From G958296245 sp963664035 (GTDB lineage Bacteria > Chloroflexota > Dehalococcoidia > Lucifugimonadales > G958296245), in the NCBI GenBank assembly GCA_963664035.2, contig OY760867.2:248001-312000 (forward strand): a DNA stretch of 64,000 nucleotides, given 5' to 3'. This document shows, piece after piece, positions 51,310 through 60,600 of this stretch. The notes under the pieces were generated by a model that did not search any database, was not told the origin of the DNA, and was given only the letters and a program-made list of their open reading frames with translations. The number at the start of each line of letters is the position of its first letter. Position 1 is the stretch's first letter. The position numbers were made by a program, and so were the translations under genes.

Positions 51310-52869
51310 ATGAAGATCGTAACCTCTGAGCAGATGCGGCGCATAGAGGAGCGCTCCGAGCAGGCCGGCGTCTCGACTGACCGGCTCATGGAGAACGCCG
51401 GCCTCGCCGTTGCCCGGAGTATCAGGCGGCGCCTCGGCCGGGTCGTGGGAGCGCCCGTCGTCGTGCTCGCCGGCCCCGGGAACAACGGCGGCGACGGTCT
51501 GGTGGCCGCCCGGCGGCTGCTCTCGTGGGGCGCCAACGTCACCGTCCACTTGGCGCGCGACCGCACGGGAGACCCCAACCTCGACGAGGTGTTGGCCCGC
51601 GGCGCTCCCGTCGTCTCGGCGGGCGAGGCGGACTTCTCGGAAAGGCTGGCGGCGGACCTAGGAAACGCGCGCGTCGTCGTGGACGCGCTGCTCGGCACCG
51701 GCCGCTCGCGACCCATAGCGGGCGTGGTGAAGACGATGCTGCGTGCGCTGTCGCAGGCCAGGAAGGAGCGCCCGGCCCTGCGGCTGCTGGCGGTCGATCT
51801 GCCCACTGGCCTGGACGCCGATACGGGGAGCGCCGACCCCGAGTGTGTCGCGGTCGACGCCACCGTGGCCCTGGGATGCCCAAAGGTGGGCCACTACGCC
51901 GGCTCCAGCTCCAGGTACTGCGGCCGCGTGGAGGTAGTGGACATCGGTGTGCCGGCCGGGCTGGACGGCGACGTTACGCTGGAGCTGATGACCGCAGGGT
52001 GGGCGCGGGCGCTGCTGCCGCGGCGGCCTGCCGACGCGCACAAGGGCACCTTCGGGCGCGCGCTGATCGTGGCCGGCTCGCGCAGCTACGTCGGCGCGGC
52101 GCGGCTCGCCGCCGCGGCCGCCGCCAGGGCCGGGGCCGGGCTGGTCACGCTGGCCGTGCCCGAAAGCCTCAGGGCCGAGGTTGCGTCCGGCTACCCGGAG
52201 CCCACCTACCTGCCCCTCCCGGAGTCGTACCCCGGAGCGCATTCGCCATCCGCCGCCGGCGTCGTAATGGACAGGGCCGGCGGGTACGACGCCCTACTCG
52301 TCGGCTGCGGCCTTGGGCTGGAGGACGGCGCGGTCGAGATGGTGGAGCGGCTGCTCTACGGGGACGCGCGGCTGCCGCCCACGGTGATAGACGCCGACGC
52401 CCTAAACGTCCTGGCGCGCTCCCAGGAGCCGGAATGGTGGGAGCGGCTGCCCCGGCGGGCCGTCGTGACGCCTCACCCCGGCGAGATGGGGCGGCTGGCG
52501 GACGAGCCCGCCGCCGCCGTGCAGCGAGACCGGACCGGGGCGGCGACGCGGAGCGCGGAGAAGTGGAACAAGGTCGTCGTGCTCAAGGGGGCGCATACGG
52601 TCGTAGCCTCTCCCGGCGGCGCCGCAAAGGTCAGCCCGTTCGCGAACCCCGGCCTGGCCTCGGCGGGCACAGGGGACGTGCTGGCGGGGGCCATAGCCGG
52701 CCTGCTGGCCCAGGGCCTCGACCTGGAAGACGCGGCGGCCCTTGGCGTATACCTGCACGCCCTAGCCGGCGAGAGTGTACGCCGCGAGATGGGCGAGACC
52801 GGCATGTTGGCCGGCGACCTGCTCCCAGCCCTGCCGCAGGCGACCAGGGACCTCAGGGGAAGTTCCTAG
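51310..52869 (+). CDS. nnr: bifunctional NAD(P)H-hydrate epimerase / ADP-dependent dehydratase
   Basis: 519 residues. Repairs hydrated NAD(P)H. The N-terminal YjeF epimerase domain (about 1-215) shows MRRIEERSEQAGVSTDRLMENAG, AGPGNNGGDGLVAARRL and VDLPTGLDADTG; the C-terminal ribokinase-like dehydratase (about 230-510) shows HKGTFGRALIVAGS, VVTPHPGEMGRL, VVLKGAHTVVASPGG and ASAGTGDVLAGAIAGLL. Both active sites look intact. Confidence 0.95.
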   Translation: MKIVTSEQMRRIEERSEQAGVSTDRLMENAGLAVARSIRRRLGRVVGAPVVVLAGPGNNGGDGLVAARRLLSWGANVTVHLARDRTGDPNLDEVLARGAPVVSAGEADFSERLAADLGNARVVVDALLGTGRSRPIAGVVKTMLRALSQARKERPALRLLAVDLPTGLDADTGSADPECVAVDATVALGCPKVGHYAGSSSRYCGRVEVVDIGVPAGLDGDVTLELMTAGWARALLPRRPADAHKGTFGRALIVAGSRSYVGAARLAAAAAARAGAGLVTLAVPESLRAEVASGYPEPTYLPLPESYPGAHSPSAAGVVMDRAGGYDALLVGCGLGLEDGAVEMVERLLYGDARLPPTVIDADALNVLARSQEPEWWERLPRRAVVTPHPGEMGRLADEPAAAVQRDRTGAATRSAEKWNKVVVLKGAHTVVASPGGAAKVSPFANPGLASAGTGDVLAGAIAGLLAQGLDLEDAAALGVYLHALAGESVRREMGETGMLAGDLLPALPQATRDLRGSS

Positions 52870-52892
52870 AGACTATCTCAGAATCCCTTCCC

Positions 52893-52985
52893 CCTCAGGT
52901 TGGACGAGAGCGACCTAGCCTTCGTGCGGTCAGGAGAAGCTCCTCAGAATCCCTTCCCCCTGAGGGGGAAGGTTAGGATGGGGGT
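52893..52985. repeat. cccttccccctgagggggaagg hairpin repeats
   Basis: cagaatcccttccccctcag occurs at about 52880 and again at about 52946, where it completes the stem cttccccctgagggggaagg followed by ttaggatggggg. The 3' end of the minus-strand lipoprotein gene runs through it. Confidence 0.75.
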
Positions 52986-54252
52986 GAATCCCGTTGGGCG
53001 ATTGGCTATATAACAGGCTGCTGAAATACGGGGTGCGCAGAGGGGCCAGGCCCGCGGCGGCGCACGGCTTCCCCGGTTCCGCGGCCTGCACGCGGTGCGG
53101 CTCGCCGTTGATCTCCACGGTGTAGTCGGCGCACGGCTCCAGGCTCTGCTCCAACGGCATCCGCGTCTCCTCGATCAGGTATATCTCGGCGCATCCGACG
53201 TTGGGGTCAGCCAGCCTCCAGTTGAATATCTCCACCACGATCCTTGGTAGCGAGGACTCGTCCACGCTGTAGTCTCCAGGCTCGTGGCAGGCATTGGGCA
53301 GCCCGTGGGCCAGCACGATCTCCGCGGCGCCGTCCCTGATCTCGATGGCCACGCTCTGCACGTCCACGCTCTTGACCGGGACACTGACCCGCGCGGGCTC
53401 CGGCCCGGCCGCGCACCGCACGTTCGGACCGATGGCCTGTACCCGCCGGCCCTCGCCGTTCGTCTCCACGGTATACGTGGCGCACGGCTCGATCTTCCCT
53501 TCCAGGGGGACCCGGGTCTCCACGCTCGTGTACACCGCGGCGCACGCGGCGTTGGTGTACTTCAGGTTGAAGACCTCCACGACGATCCTGGGCAACGAGG
53601 ACTCGTCCACGGTGTAGCCCCCCAGCTCGTGGCAGGCGTCGGGCAGCCCGGTGACCAGCACGAGCTCCGCGCTCCCGCCGCCGACCGCGATCTCCACGCT
53701 CTCCACCGGCGGCGGTACCCGTACCCTGGCGAGCTCCGGCGCGGCTGTAGGGGATGGCGTCGGCGTGGAAGTAGGCGACGGCGGTTGCGGCGTGGCGGTA
53801 GGCGATGGCGTAGGGGTAGGCGACGGCGGTTGTGGCGTGTGAGTAGGCGTGGGCGTGTCGATAGGCCCCGCCGTGGGAGTGTCGGTAGGCCCCGCCGTGG
53901 GAGTGTCGGTGGGCGCCGCCGTGGGAGTGTCGGTAGGCGCCGCCGTGGGAGTGTCGGTAGGCGCCGCCGTGGGAGTGTCGGTAGGCGCCGCCGTGGGAGT
54001 GTCGGTAGGCGCCGCCGTGGGAGTGTCGGTAGGCGCCGCCGTGGGAGTGTCGGTAGGCGCCGCCGTGGGCGTATGGGTAGGCGCTGGCGTGGACGTGTGG
54101 GTAGGCGTCGGCGTGGGCGTGGGCGTGTGGGTAAGTGTCGCCGCCGCTTGCGTGGCAGTGGGCGATGGCGTGTCCTGCGAACGGCAACCTGCCGCCGTCA
54201 GCACGAGCGCGGCGGAAACCGTAACGGCGATGGCGGCGATTCCGAGTCTCAC
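52930..54252 (-). CDS. Pro/Thr-rich lipoprotein with two Cys-containing domains
   Basis: 440 residues from the GTG at 54252, with GGGGAGG 5 bp upstream; a longer frame to 54315 has no site. Lipoprotein signal ends SAALVLTAAGC. A spacer of about nine PTAAPTDT-type units follows, then further PTPTPSP sequence. Two copies of a ~105-residue domain form the rest: GLPDACHELGGYTVDESSLPRIVVEVFN and GLPNACHEPGDYSVDESSLPRIVVEIFN, each with Cys in ACHE, a mid-domain Cys and EPCA.YTVE. No named family recognised; disulfides are likely outside the cell. The last ~25 residues (HPHPNLPPQGEG) come from a dispersed repeat. Confidence 0.78.
   Translation of the reverse strand: MRLGIAAIAVTVSAALVLTAAGCRSQDTPSPTATQAAATLTHTPTPTPTPTHTSTPAPTHTPTAAPTDTPTAAPTDTPTAAPTDTPTAAPTDTPTAAPTDTPTAAPTDTPTAAPTDTPTAGPTDTPTAGPIDTPTPTHTPQPPSPTPTPSPTATPQPPSPTSTPTPSPTAAPELARVRVPPPVESVEIAVGGGSAELVLVTGLPDACHELGGYTVDESSLPRIVVEVFNLKYTNAACAAVYTSVETRVPLEGKIEPCATYTVETNGEGRRVQAIGPNVRCAAGPEPARVSVPVKSVDVQSVAIEIRDGAAEIVLAHGLPNACHEPGDYSVDESSLPRIVVEIFNWRLADPNVGCAEIYLIEETRMPLEQSLEPCADYTVEINGEPHRVQAAEPGKPCAAAGLAPLRTPYFSSLLYSQSPNGIHPHPNLPPQGEGILRSFS
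53855..54075 (-). repeat. 24-bp tandem repeats coding PTAAPTDT units
   Basis: The unit tgggagtgtcggtaggcgcc plus gccg recurs about nine times with almost no drift and codes the extracellular stalk. The same architecture, with a different unit sequence, is used by the gene at 13464. Confidence 0.9.
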
Positions 54253-54353
54253 GGCGACCTCCCCGGCCAGAGCCTTCCCGTAAGCGGCGGCTTGCTCTAT
54301 GGTAACATTCCCCAAGGGAAGACTACCCCAACCAGACCTGCGGAAGTGGGTGG

Positions 54354-54998
54354 ATGTCCAGCATGGAAAAGACCGCCCCGGAGGACGCCTCCTCCACGGT
54401 GGATGAGACCGCCGCCCCCGGCGCCGATGCCGGCGGCGAGCCGGCGCCGACGCGCGTCGCCTGGTACAGGGACGGGCTGCTGCCTGCCACCGTCCTGACC
54501 GTGCTGGCGCTCGACCAGGCCACCAAGTACCTCGTCAAGTCCTACCTGCCCCTCTACGACTCATGGCCGGACCGCGGCTTCATTCGCCTCACCCACAGCA
54601 CCAACACCGGCACGGCCTTCAGCCTCTTCCAGGACCAGACCACCCTCCTGATATTCGCCTCGCTCTTCGCCATCGGCTTCCTCTTCTACTTCTACCGCAC
54701 CCAGGCGCTGTCGAGCCGGCTGATGCGCCTCGCCATAGGCATGCAGCTGGGCGGCGCGTTCGGCAACCTGGTAGACCGCCTGCGAGACGGCGCCGTGGTC
54801 GATTTCATCGACGTCGGCTGGTGGCCCATATTCAACCTCGCCGACTCCTGCATAGTCACCGGCATAGCGGCCCTCCTCGTCACGATGGTCTTCAGCAGGG
54901 AGACGACCAGGAAGAGACCGGCGGAGGACGCGCCCGAGCCTGGCGGGCCGGACTCCGCGCAGGGCGATGTCTCCGCCGACCAAGACACTCCTGTTTGA
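54354..54998 (+). CDS. lspA: lipoprotein signal peptidase
   Basis: 214 residues, longer than usual because of a 45-residue N-terminal extension and a charged C-terminal tail. Four membrane helices. The aspartyl-protease motifs are present: NTGTAFSLF, GNLVDRLRDGAVVDFIDVGWW and FNLADSCIVTG. It cleaves signal peptides of diacylglyceryl prolipoproteins such as those encoded in this window. Confidence 0.95.
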   Translation: MSSMEKTAPEDASSTVDETAAPGADAGGEPAPTRVAWYRDGLLPATVLTVLALDQATKYLVKSYLPLYDSWPDRGFIRLTHSTNTGTAFSLFQDQTTLLIFASLFAIGFLFYFYRTQALSSRLMRLAIGMQLGGAFGNLVDRLRDGAVVDFIDVGWWPIFNLADSCIVTGIAALLVTMVFSRETTRKRPAEDAPEPGGPDSAQGDVSADQDTPV

Positions 54999-55881
54999 GG
55001 CCCCGGCCGGCGGTGGACGCCTCGACGCCTTCCTCGCGGAGCGCTGCCCGGACATATCCCGCTCACGCCTCAAGCGCCTCATCGTGCAGGGCCTCGTAAC
55101 CGTCGACGGCCAGCCCTCGCGGCCCGCCCAGCGGGTGCGCGCCGGCCAGCGCGTCATGGTGGATGCGCCGGAGCCCGAGCCGTACCGCCTCGCCGCCGCC
55201 GCCCTCCCGCTAGACCTGGAGTACGAAGACGACGACCTGCTGGTCGTCGACAAGCCCGCGGGACTGGTCGTACACCCCGGCGCCGGCCATAGGGGCGACA
55301 CCCTCGCCGACGCGCTGGCCGCCCTCGACCCCCGGCTGGAGGGCGTCGGAGGCCCGCTGCGCGCCGGCATAGTGCATCGCCTCGACAAGGACACGTCTGG
55401 CCTCATCGTCGTGGCGAAGCACGAGGCGGCCCACGCCCGCCTCTCCGCGCAGTTCCAGGAGCGCGCCGTGACCAAAGCGTACACCGCGCTGGCGCACGGC
55501 AACGTCGCCCCCGCCGAGGCCGTCGTCGAGGCCCGCATCGGGCGCGATCCCGCGCACCGGCAGCGCATGGCGCTGGTCGACTCGGGCCGCGAGGCCGTGA
55601 CCCGCTACCGCGTCACCGCCCGCTACGACGGCTACTCCCTGCTCGACGTGCGCCCAACCACCGGCAGGACCCACCAGATACGCGTCCACCTGTCGGCCCT
55701 AGGCCACCCCGTGGCGGGCGACCGGACCTACGGCAGCGCCGAAAAGCGCCTCGACCGCCACTTCCTCCACGCCCGCATGCTCGCCCTAACGCAGCCTACC
55801 ACCGGCGAACGCCTGGAGCTCCACAGCCCCATCCCGCGTGACCTCAAACACTTCCTGGATACCCTCGGCCCGCCGACGTAG
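54967..55881 (+). CDS. RluA-family pseudouridine synthase
   Basis: 304 residues overlapping lspA by 32 bp. An S4-like N-terminal domain (GRLDAFLAERCPDISRSRLKRLI) precedes the catalytic domain: AGIVHRLDKDTSGLIVVAK with the catalytic Asp in HRLDKDTSG, and GRTHQIRVHLSALGHPVAGD. RluD-like order and length; modifies rRNA. Confidence 0.93.
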   Translation: MSPPTKTLLFEAPAGGGRLDAFLAERCPDISRSRLKRLIVQGLVTVDGQPSRPAQRVRAGQRVMVDAPEPEPYRLAAAALPLDLEYEDDDLLVVDKPAGLVVHPGAGHRGDTLADALAALDPRLEGVGGPLRAGIVHRLDKDTSGLIVVAKHEAAHARLSAQFQERAVTKAYTALAHGNVAPAEAVVEARIGRDPAHRQRMALVDSGREAVTRYRVTARYDGYSLLDVRPTTGRTHQIRVHLSALGHPVAGDRTYGSAEKRLDRHFLHARMLALTQPTTGERLELHSPIPRDLKHFLDTLGPPT

Positions 55882-55904
55882 GTGGATCGGGTCGGGCCAT
55901 TCCA

Positions 55905-56030
55905 AATCCGCCGCCTCCACGTTCAGCGCCATATCTACGGCAATCACCCCGTAGGGGCTGGTTTCAAACCAGCCCTCCCTTGCACTGTAGCGCCACCGCT
56001 ATTTTAGGTGGGGATTTCGGACCGGGCCAT
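55905..56030. repeat. copy of the GGCTGGTTTCAAACCAGCC element
   Basis: CACCCCGTAGG, the palindrome, then ccctcccttgcactgtagcg and aggtggggatttcgg. With the stretch cctccacgttcagcgccata upstream it matches the 11330 copy over about 120 bp. Nothing else in the 55882-56113 gap is coding. Confidence 0.85.
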
Positions 56031-56113
56031 TTAGATTGAATCCCAGGAAAGCAGCGTGTATCTTATCCGTCGAATGACGCAGGGAGTCCCTCCGGAGCCG
56101 AAGGAGAGCCGAC

Positions 56114-56650
56114 GTGTCCTCATCCAATATGGGCGTGCTTGCCAGGCTGCTCGCGGCGCTGCGCGGGCAGAGCCCGACCGACGCGCTCGGATCGGCCGCG
56201 GCTGCCGCCGGAATCGTCCTGGTCGCGCTTGGAATCGTCCTGCGGGAGGCCGGCGTTGACTTCGGCGCGGCGGTCAGGACATTGGGCGGCCTGCTTCTCC
56301 TGGGTGGGCTTGCGGCAGTCCTGCTATGGGAGCCCCGACGCCGGGCCGCTGTCATTGGCGCGGCGCGGCGCATCGCCGAATGGTACATGGCCTCGACCGC
56401 CGCGTGGCGCTGGCCGGACAGGGTGGGGCTGGCCGCGATGGCCATTGGCCTGGCCCTGCTCCCTCCCGCCCTCGTCGTGCAGATCATCTTCGGGACCGTC
56501 TTCGGGGTCATGGTCATAGCGCCGGGCATCGTGCTCTTCTGGGCGGGCGCGGCGCTTCTCGTATACGGGAGACTCCACCGGGCAAAGGCCGGCCGGTCGT
56601 CGTACGCGTCGCCTTCGCGGAGAGAAGGGCGCGGACGTGACCAACCCTAA
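56114..56650 (+). CDS. four-helix membrane protein
   Basis: 178 residues from a GTG with AAGGAGA upstream. Helices at AAAAAGIVLVALGIVL, LGGLLLLGGLAAVLLW, VGLAAMAIGLALLPPALVV and FGVMVIAPGIVLFWAGAALLVYG, and a basic C-terminal tail. No family recognised. Overlaps the next gene by 14 bp. Confidence 0.65.
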   Translation: MSSSNMGVLARLLAALRGQSPTDALGSAAAAAGIVLVALGIVLREAGVDFGAAVRTLGGLLLLGGLAAVLLWEPRRRAAVIGAARRIAEWYMASTAAWRWPDRVGLAAMAIGLALLPPALVVQIIFGTVFGVMVIAPGIVLFWAGAALLVYGRLHRAKAGRSSYASPSRREGRGRDQP

Positions 56651-57419
56651 CGTACCGCAGACCAGCCTGCCCAGGGTGCGCACCACCTTCGCGGACTGGG
56701 GGCTGGCCTACAAGGTCGCGCTGGGCGACGTGGCCTTCGGCGTCCTCGTGCTGGTGTTGAGCCCGTTCGTGGGAGGCGTCTTCTACACCCTGGCGATAGA
56801 GCCGCTGATAAGCCGGGTGGACGTGCCCGAAGGCTGGCGGGCCGATCCTCAATCGGGCACGACGCTGCTGGCGCTACTGGGCTTCTACCTCCTCGCGGCC
56901 GGCATCTGCATCTTCGGCGTACGCCTCGTGCTCGAGCTGCTGGGGCTGGCCGGCGCGCCCGCGTTGACGCGCAGGATGAGGCCGCGGGGAAAGCTGGCGC
57001 TGGGCGCGGCGGCGGCCGGGACGGTCGTCTACGCGGCCGGCACTCTGCCCGCCATCCTCCTCGACGAGCTCTTCACCCACGGCGAATTCCCGGTCCCGTG
57101 GATAGCGTCGGCGCTGGACGCCACGTCGCAGGCGGGAGGCCTGCTGGTGTTGTGCGCGCTCATCACCCTCTTCCTGGGAGGCGGCCGCCGAGGCGCGCTC
57201 CTCCGCTGGACCGACGCGGTGGGATGGGGCAAGATGCGCTGGGGCTGGATAAACAAGCTCGCGCTGGCGCTAATCGCGGGAGGACTGGTCAGCATGTTCC
57301 CGTTCTTCTGGACGCCCTGGATGCCCTTCGACGACGTATCCGACATATTCGCCAGCACGGGCGTAATCCTGCTGGTGCTGGGAATCGTCCCGCAGTTCCT
57401 CGCGAGCCGAGGGCCATAG
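56637..57419 (+). CDS. multi-pass membrane protein
   Basis: 260 residues from GTG. About six helices, including VLVLVLSPFVGGVFYTLAI, LLALLGFYLLAAGICIFGVRLVL, LALGAAAAGTVVYAAGTLPAILL, LLVLCALITLFLGGG, LALALIAGGLVSMFPFFW and ASTGVILLVLGIVPQFLA. No recognised family; co-transcribed with the preceding membrane protein. Confidence 0.65.
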   Translation: MTNPNVPQTSLPRVRTTFADWGLAYKVALGDVAFGVLVLVLSPFVGGVFYTLAIEPLISRVDVPEGWRADPQSGTTLLALLGFYLLAAGICIFGVRLVLELLGLAGAPALTRRMRPRGKLALGAAAAGTVVYAAGTLPAILLDELFTHGEFPVPWIASALDATSQAGGLLVLCALITLFLGGGRRGALLRWTDAVGWGKMRWGWINKLALALIAGGLVSMFPFFWTPWMPFDDVSDIFASTGVILLVLGIVPQFLASRGP

Positions 57420-57468
57420 CCGCGTGCAGGCCGCCCACCCGCGTCGAGCGTTGACAGCCGACGCCAGT

Positions 57469-57538
57469 GGTGGTATGTTCTTGCTACCACCCCTATCTCT
57501 TCGGCGGTAGGGTCGAGACCGTCCAGCAGGGCGGTCTC
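57469..57538. terminator. two hairpins between convergent genes
   Basis: Hairpin 1 is GGTGGTA (57469) with TACCACC (57485); hairpin 2 is GAGACCG (57515) with CGGTCTC (57532), followed by tgtctttata on the plus strand. They lie between two converging genes, so bidirectional termination is the simplest reading. A 26-28-bp direct repeat, cgcgagccgagggccatagc and onward, flanks them at about 57400 and 57563. Confidence 0.5.
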
Positions 57539-57606
57539 TGTCTTTATACGGGGTAGAGATTCTCGCGAGCCGAGGGCCATAGCCGCGTTCGGACCGCCGC
57601 CCGCGC

Positions 57607-60600
57607 CTACTCGTCGTCGGTGATGGTCAGCCCCACGGTCGAAGGCGCGCCCACCCCGCGCCCGCCGCTGGCGGTGGCCGATACTATGACGGCCTTGTCC
57701 GGCGCGTCCACGCCGTTGTCGACGCCCGTGATGGTCACCGCCTCCGTGCTGCTGGTGGAACCCGCCGCGATGGTCAGCGTCCTGTTGGAAGAGACGGTGA
57801 AGTCGCCTGCGACCGCTCCCGATAAGGCGCTCACCAATACGGTCAACGTCACCGCCTCCGATGAAGGGCCGCTGAGAGACGCGGTGACGTAGGCGGTCCC
57901 GCCGTTCTCGCCGATGGACGACGGGCTGATCTCCAGCCTCACCGTGGGCGTACTCTCGTCGTCGAGGATGGTCAGCGCCCGGCTCGAAGGCGCGACCACC
58001 CCGCGCCCGCCGCTGACGGTGGCCGACACCGTGATCGACTTGTCCGGCGCGTCCACCTTGTTGTCGACGCCGGTGATCGCCACCTCGTCCGTGCTGGAGG
58101 TCTCGCCGGCGGCGATCGTCAGGGTGTTGGAATCGATGACGAAGTCGCCCGCAACCGCGGGCGACACCGGACTCGCCGATACGGTCAACGTCACCGCCTC
58201 CGATGAAGGGCCGCTGAGGGACGCCGTAACATAGACCGTCCTGCCGTTCTCGCTGATGGATGGCGCGCTGAGGTCGAGCGTCACCCTGGGCGTGGAGTCG
58301 TCGTCGGTGATGGTCAGCGTCTGGCTCGAAGGCGCGCTCACCCCGTTGCCGCCGCTCACCGCCGCGCTCACCGTGACCCCCTTGTCCGGCGCGTCCACGC
58401 CGTTGTCCACGCCCGTGATCGTCACCGCGCCCCTGCTCCGGGTGGACCCCGCCGCAATGGTCAGCGTGTCGTTGGAAGATATGGCGAAGTCGCCCGCAAC
58501 CGCGGGCGGCACCGGACTCGCCGATACGGTCAACGTCACCGCCTCCGAGGAAGGCCCGCTGAGAGACGCCGTGACCCTCGCGCTCCCGCCGTTCTCGCCG
58601 ATGGACGCCGCGCTGAGCTCGAGCGTCACCGTGGGCGTATCCTCGTCGTCGGCAATCGTCAGCGTCCCGCTCGGGGGCGCGCCCACCCCACCGCCGCTCA
58701 CCTCCGCGCTCACCGTGACGGCCTTGTCCGGCGCGTCCACGCCGTTGTCCACGCCCGTGATCGTCACCGCCCCCGTGCTGGCAGTCTGGCCTGCCGCTAC
58801 GGTCAGCGTCCTGTTGGAAGAGATGGCGAAGTCCTCGCTCGCCGCCGGCGGTACGGCACTCGCCGATACGGTCAACGTCACCGCCTCCGAGGAGGGGCCG
58901 CTGAGAGACGCCGTGACGCTCGCGCTCCCCCCGTTCTCGCCGATGGAGGACGCGCTCAACTCCAGCGTCACCGTTGGCGCGCCCTCGTCGTCGGTGATCG
59001 TAAGCGTCCGGCTCGTAGGCGCGCCCACCCCGTGGCCGCCGCTGACGGCAGCCGACACCGTGACAGCCTTGTCCGGCGCGTCCGCGTCGTTGTCCACGCC
59101 CGTGATCGTCACCGCGCCCGTGCTGGCAGTCTCGCCGGCTGGGATGGTCAGGGTATTGTTGGGAGAGACGCCGAAGTCGCCCGCAACCGCGGGCGGCACG
59201 GGGCTCGCCGACACGATTACCGTCACCGCCTCCGAAGCGGCGCCGCTGAGAGACGCGGTGACGCTCGCGCTCCCGCCGTTCTCGCCGATGGACGGCGGGG
59301 CCAGGTGCAGCGTAACGGTCCGCATCCCGTCGTCGTCGGTGATGGTCAGCGCGACCGACGCCGGGTCCGTTACGCCCAGCGCGTTCGAGGCGCCGCCGGA
59401 TATGTGTACCGTCTTGTCCGGGGCGTCCACCGCGTTGTCGACGGCGCTGATGGTCAACGCGGCGGCGCTCGCGGTCGCCAACGGCGCTATCGTCAACGCC
59501 GTCCCGCTCAGGCTGTAGTCCCCTGGGTCTGCGCCGGCCCCCGGCGCGGCGCTGACCGTGACCGTGGTCGTCGCGGACGAAGGCCCGCTGAGCGACGCCG
59601 TTATCGTGCTACTCCCGCCGTTCTCGCCGATGGAGGACGAGCCGAGGTGGAGCGTCACCGCGGGCGTCTCCTCGTCGTCGGCGATGGTCAGCGTCCGGCT
59701 CGCGGGCGCGTCCACACCGCGGCCGCCGCTCGCCTCCGCGCTCACCGTGACGGACCTGTCCGGCGCGTCCACGCCGTTGTCGACGCCCGTGACGGTCACC
59801 GCCCCCGTGCTGAAGGTCTGACCCGCCGCTATGGTCAGCGTCCTGTTGGAAGAGACGGCGAAGTCCCCGCTCACGGCGGGCGGCACGGGGGACGCGGAGA
59901 CCGTGACCGTCACGTCCTCCGAAGAAGCGCCGCTCAGAGACGCCGTGACGCTCGCGCTCCCGCCGTTCTCGCCGATGATGGACGCGCTGAGGTCGAGCGT
60001 CACCGTGGGCGTATCCTCGTCGTCGACGATGGTCAGCGTCCGGCTCGAAGGCGCGCCCACCCCGCCGCCGCTCACGGTCGCCGACACCGTGACCACCTTG
60101 TCCGGCGCGTCCACGCCGTTGTCCACGCCCGTTATCGTCACCGCGCCCGCGCTGATGGTCGAACCCGCCGGTATCGTCAGGGTATCGCTGGAAGAGGTGA
60201 AGTCGCCGCTAACGGCGGGCGGCACGGGACTCGCCGATACGGTCAAGGTCACGTCCTGCGAGGAAGCGCCGCTGAGAGACGCCGTGACGTTGACGCTCCC
60301 GCCGTTCTCGCTCATGGACGGCGCGCTGAGGTCGAGCGTCACCGTGGGCGCGCCGTCGTCGTCGACGATGGTCAGCGTCCGGCTCGGAGGCGCGCCCACC
60401 CCGCGCCCGCCGCTGACGGCAGCCGACACCGTGACCTCCTTGTCCGGCCCGTCCGCGCCGTTGTCCACGCCCGTGATCGTCACCGTGCCCGTGCTGATGG
60501 TGGCCCCCGCCGCTATGGCCAGCGTCTTGTTGGACGTGACGGCGAAGTCCCCGGCGACCGCGGGCGGCGTCGGGGACGCCGAGACCACGACGGACACCGC

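Noticed and set aside
49683..51329. Long plus-strand arginine-rich frame over the metF-like and acpS genes
   Set aside because: Begins in the repeat array and is a shadow frame; the metF-like frame has the motifs.
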